DNA of 64,000 nucleotides from the NCBI RefSeq assembly GCF_900166965.1, contig NZ_FUZI01000004.1, positions 310,001-374,000 of the forward strand, in the 5' to 3' direction. Position numbers and translations under genes: made by a program. Within the stretch, counting starts at the first letter, position 1. The number at the start of each line of letters is the position of its first letter. The stretch comes from Photobacterium piscicola (GTDB taxonomy: Bacteria; Pseudomonadota; Gammaproteobacteria; Enterobacterales; Vibrionaceae). The notes under the pieces were generated by a model. The model did not search any database, was not told where the DNA came from, and saw nothing but the letters and a program-made list of their open reading frames with translations. Below are positions 62,273-64,000 of the stretch, piece after piece.

Positions 62273-63082
62273 ATGAAAGTTATTTCTTTTAATATCAATG
62301 GGCTACGTGCTCGATTACATCAACTACAAGCTATTATCGATAAACACCAGCCTGATGTTATCGGTTTACAAGAAATTAAAGTTCATGACGAAGCTTTTCC
62401 GTTAGCGGATGTTGAAGCAATGGGCTACAAAGTCTACTTTCATGGTCAAAAAGCCCATTACGGCGTTGCGATGTTATGTAAACAAGAACCGATTAGTGTT
62501 CAGAAAGGGTTTCCAACTGACGACGATGAAGCGCAACGTCGAATGATCATGGCGACGTTTAAACAAGAAGATGGCAGCAATATAACGGTAATGAACGGCT
62601 ATTTCCCTCAAGGCGATAACGTTAAGCATGAAACCAAATTTCCGGCAAAAGAGAAGTTTTACGCTGATCTAATGAACTACCTTAATACCGCGCACACCAA
62701 TGATGAACAACTCATCGTGATGGGTGACATTAATATTAGCCCTATCGATTTAGACATAGGTATCGGCCCCGTCAACGCTAAACGTTGGCTAAAAACAGGC
62801 AAATGTTCATTCCAGCCAATTGAACGCCAATGGTTACAAACACTATTAGATTGGGGTTTTATTGATACTTTCCGTCAACTTCACCCAGCAGTAGATGATC
62901 AATTCTCATGGTTTGATTATCGTTCAAAAGGCTTTGTTGATAATCGAGGCCTGCGTATTGATGTGATTCTAGCAACGCCAACATTAGCGAACCGTTGTAC
63001 TGACGCTGGAATTGATTACGAATTACGTGGAATTGAAAAGCCTTCTGATCACGCTCCAATTTGGTCAACTTTCAGCAATTGA
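62273..63082 (+). CDS. xthA: Exodeoxyribonuclease III
   Basis: Mg-dependent AP endonuclease and 3'-5' exonuclease of base excision repair. The 269-residue protein shows [13 protein letters not shown], the metal glutamate in [14 protein letters not shown] near 34, the tyrosine in NGYFPQGDN near 109, [14 protein letters not shown] near 150 with Asp and Asn, and the catalytic histidine in [12 protein letters not shown] near 260. ATG at 62273 gives the family N-terminus [10 protein letters not shown]; the frame extends 16 codons further upstream without support. Confidence 0.96.
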   Translation: MKVISFNINGLRARLHQLQAIIDKHQPDVIGLQEIKVHDEAFPLADVEAMGYKVYFHGQKAHYGVAMLCKQEPISVQKGFPTDDDEAQRRMIMATFKQEDGSNITVMNGYFPQGDNVKHETKFPAKEKFYADLMNYLNTAHTNDEQLIVMGDINISPIDLDIGIGPVNAKRWLKTGKCSFQPIERQWLQTLLDWGFIDTFRQLHPAVDDQFSWFDYRSKGFVDNRGLRIDVILATPTLANRCTDAGIDYELRGIEKPSDHAPIWSTFSN

Positions 63083-63135
63083 TATGCGCATTAAGCTTCA
63101 ATAATCACCATCACCAAAACAAATAATCACAGCTG

Positions 63136-63166
63136 AAGCCGACTATCTTATTGGTAGCGGCTTTTG
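63136..63166 (+). terminator. Intrinsic terminator of xthA
   Basis: AAGCCGACTA pairs with TAGCGGCTT with one bulged base, followed by TTTTG. It lies 54 bp after the xthA stop. Confidence 0.75.
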
Positions 63167-63506
63167 TCTGTTTTGCATATATATTCACCAAAATACTGGC
63201 ACCATACCTTTACAGTATCGATTTAAACTATATTGATGAATATTATCCATCGACAAGATGAATATAAAAAAAGTTGAATCAATATTTTTTAAACGGCATA
63301 AATACGTTAAAAAAAAACAGACAAAATCATAACTTATTGATTTTAAATGATGCTTTATTTTGTGATCATGGTTAGAAAATTATGAAATTAAATTACATTA
63401 AAATTTTTTTTAGTTTTATCAAAAAAATTATACCGTTACAATTCAAATGATTACATTATTTTGCAGTGTCACAATATGTCTAATTTTGTTATAAATTTTC
63501 ACCGCA

Positions 63507-63520
63507 ATGATCCAGATCAA
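63507..63520 (+). promoter_or_regulatory. FNR-type binding site upstream of focA
   Basis: ATGATCCAGATCAA matches the FNR consensus TTGATNNNNATCAA at nine of ten defined positions. It is 66 bp before the focA start, which fits activation under anaerobic conditions. The 63083-63506 stretch is otherwise AT-rich and holds the xthA terminator and a weaker TTGAT half-site near 63337. Confidence 0.7.
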
Positions 63521-63585
63521 ATTTATGATTCACAACCTTTGCTATTATTCTGGCAGCCAAATTTAAACCATTAAAGAGCACTCCT

Positions 63586-64000
63586 GTGAAAATGGAAACG
63601 AATCCTTTTGACTCACTGATGCCACCAGCTATGGCACATAAAGCCGAAGAAGTCGGTGTTTATAAAGCGACAAAACACCCGTTACAGTCATTCTTTTTAG
63701 CGATAACTGCAGGTGTCTTTATCTCAATTGCTTTTGTATTTTATACAACAGTAACTACTGGCGCTGGTGATATGCCTTGGGGTATGTCTAAATTTGTCGG
63801 TGGTTTAGCTTTTAGTTTAGGTTTAATCCTAGTAGTTATATGCGGTGGCGAGTTATTCACCTCTTCTGTATTAACCACTGTTGCTCGTGCAAGCGGTCGC
63901 ATTACTACTGGTCAGTTAATGAAAAACTGGGGCATTGTTTACCTCGGTAACTTTGTTGGTGCAATTTTCTTTGTTGCCTGTATTTGGATTGCAGAACAAC
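63586..64000 (+). CDS. focA: Formate transporter FocA, N-terminal part (cut by window edge)
   Basis: The first 138 residues of a formate/nitrite-family channel. The N-terminus NPFDSLMPPAMAHKAEEVGV is the FocA signature, followed by HPLQSFFLAITAGVFISIAF (first helix), CGGELFTSSVLTTVARASG near 93 and NWGIVYLGNFVGAIFFVACI. The family carries formate across the inner membrane during mixed-acid fermentation, usually in an operon with pflB, which would lie beyond the right edge. Start is GTG at 63586 or ATG at 63592; I chose GTG for spacing to AAAGAG. Confidence 0.95.
   Translation, partial: MKMETNPFDSLMPPAMAHKAEEVGVYKATKHPLQSFFLAITAGVFISIAFVFYTTVTTGAGDMPWGMSKFVGGLAFSLGLILVVICGGELFTSSVLTTVARASGRITTGQLMKNWGIVYLGNFVGAIFFVACIWIAEQ

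Overview
The window looks like a chromosomal segment of a marine gammaproteobacterium of the family Vibrionaceae, most likely Photobacterium or a close relative. This is inferred from the moderate to low G+C, the yfcL-epmC-aroC neighbourhood, a mannose PTS locus laid out like the Vibrio cholerae VC182x genes, an OmpA porin, a six-copy tRNA-Tyr array and a focA gene with an FNR box. No database search was possible.

Layout. (1) 1-3150: a nucleoside module with a YeiL-like Crp/Fnr regulator, a TsgA-like MFS transporter and purine nucleoside phosphorylase DeoD. (2) 3764-32104: a large Wzx/Wzy-type surface polysaccharide locus. On the minus strand wza-wzb-wzc lead into rfbBADC (dTDP-L-rhamnose), a flippase, five family-2 glycosyltransferases, a polymerase, a pyruvyltransferase-family protein, a thiamine-diphosphate enzyme with an NAD-dependent partner, and a terminal trio (reductase, initiating sugar-phosphate transferase, 4,6-dehydratase) that resembles a UDP-QuiNAc module. 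On the plus strand, divergent from wza, lies gfcABCD, the envelope part of group 4 type capsule loci. (3) 32458-33429: ompA. (4) 33728-41802: a second complete Wzx/Wzy locus on the minus strand with its own PCP/Wzz, polymerase, flippase, four glycosyltransferases and initiating transferase. (5) 41920-44955: yfcL, epmC, a TRIC-type channel and aroC. (6) 45588-53149: mannose uptake and use (EIIABC, manA, AraC regulator, EIIA, EIIB) with an isolated acyltransferase-3 gene inside. (7) 53375-58901: rluF and an RND efflux pair. (8) 59042-60068: six tRNA-Tyr genes with promoter and terminator. (9) 60170-64000: a response regulator with a TPR-like region, a 48-residue small gene, xthA and the start of focA.

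Regulation. Both polysaccharide operons begin with an ops/JUMPStart element (27428-27436 and 41833-41841), so both are expected to depend on RfaH-type antitermination. A strong intrinsic terminator lies between wzc and rfbB, where RfaH would have to act for the sugar genes to be transcribed with wza-wzb-wzc.

Non-coding structure is the most unusual side of the window. Three kinds of intergenic repeat recur: REP-like palindromes headed by GTAG in two sequence subtypes, some amplified as 107, 140 and 180 bp tandem blocks; a dispersed purine-rich word of the form GGGACGAGG...AAGAGCAG; and short G-rich tandem arrays of 7, 8 and 9 bp units that often lie inside or next to that word. Candidate novel biology is the thiamine-diphosphate enzyme/NAD enzyme/pyruvyltransferase set with an adjoining 55-residue membrane ORF, and a covarying hairpin in the tRNA-Tyr spacers.
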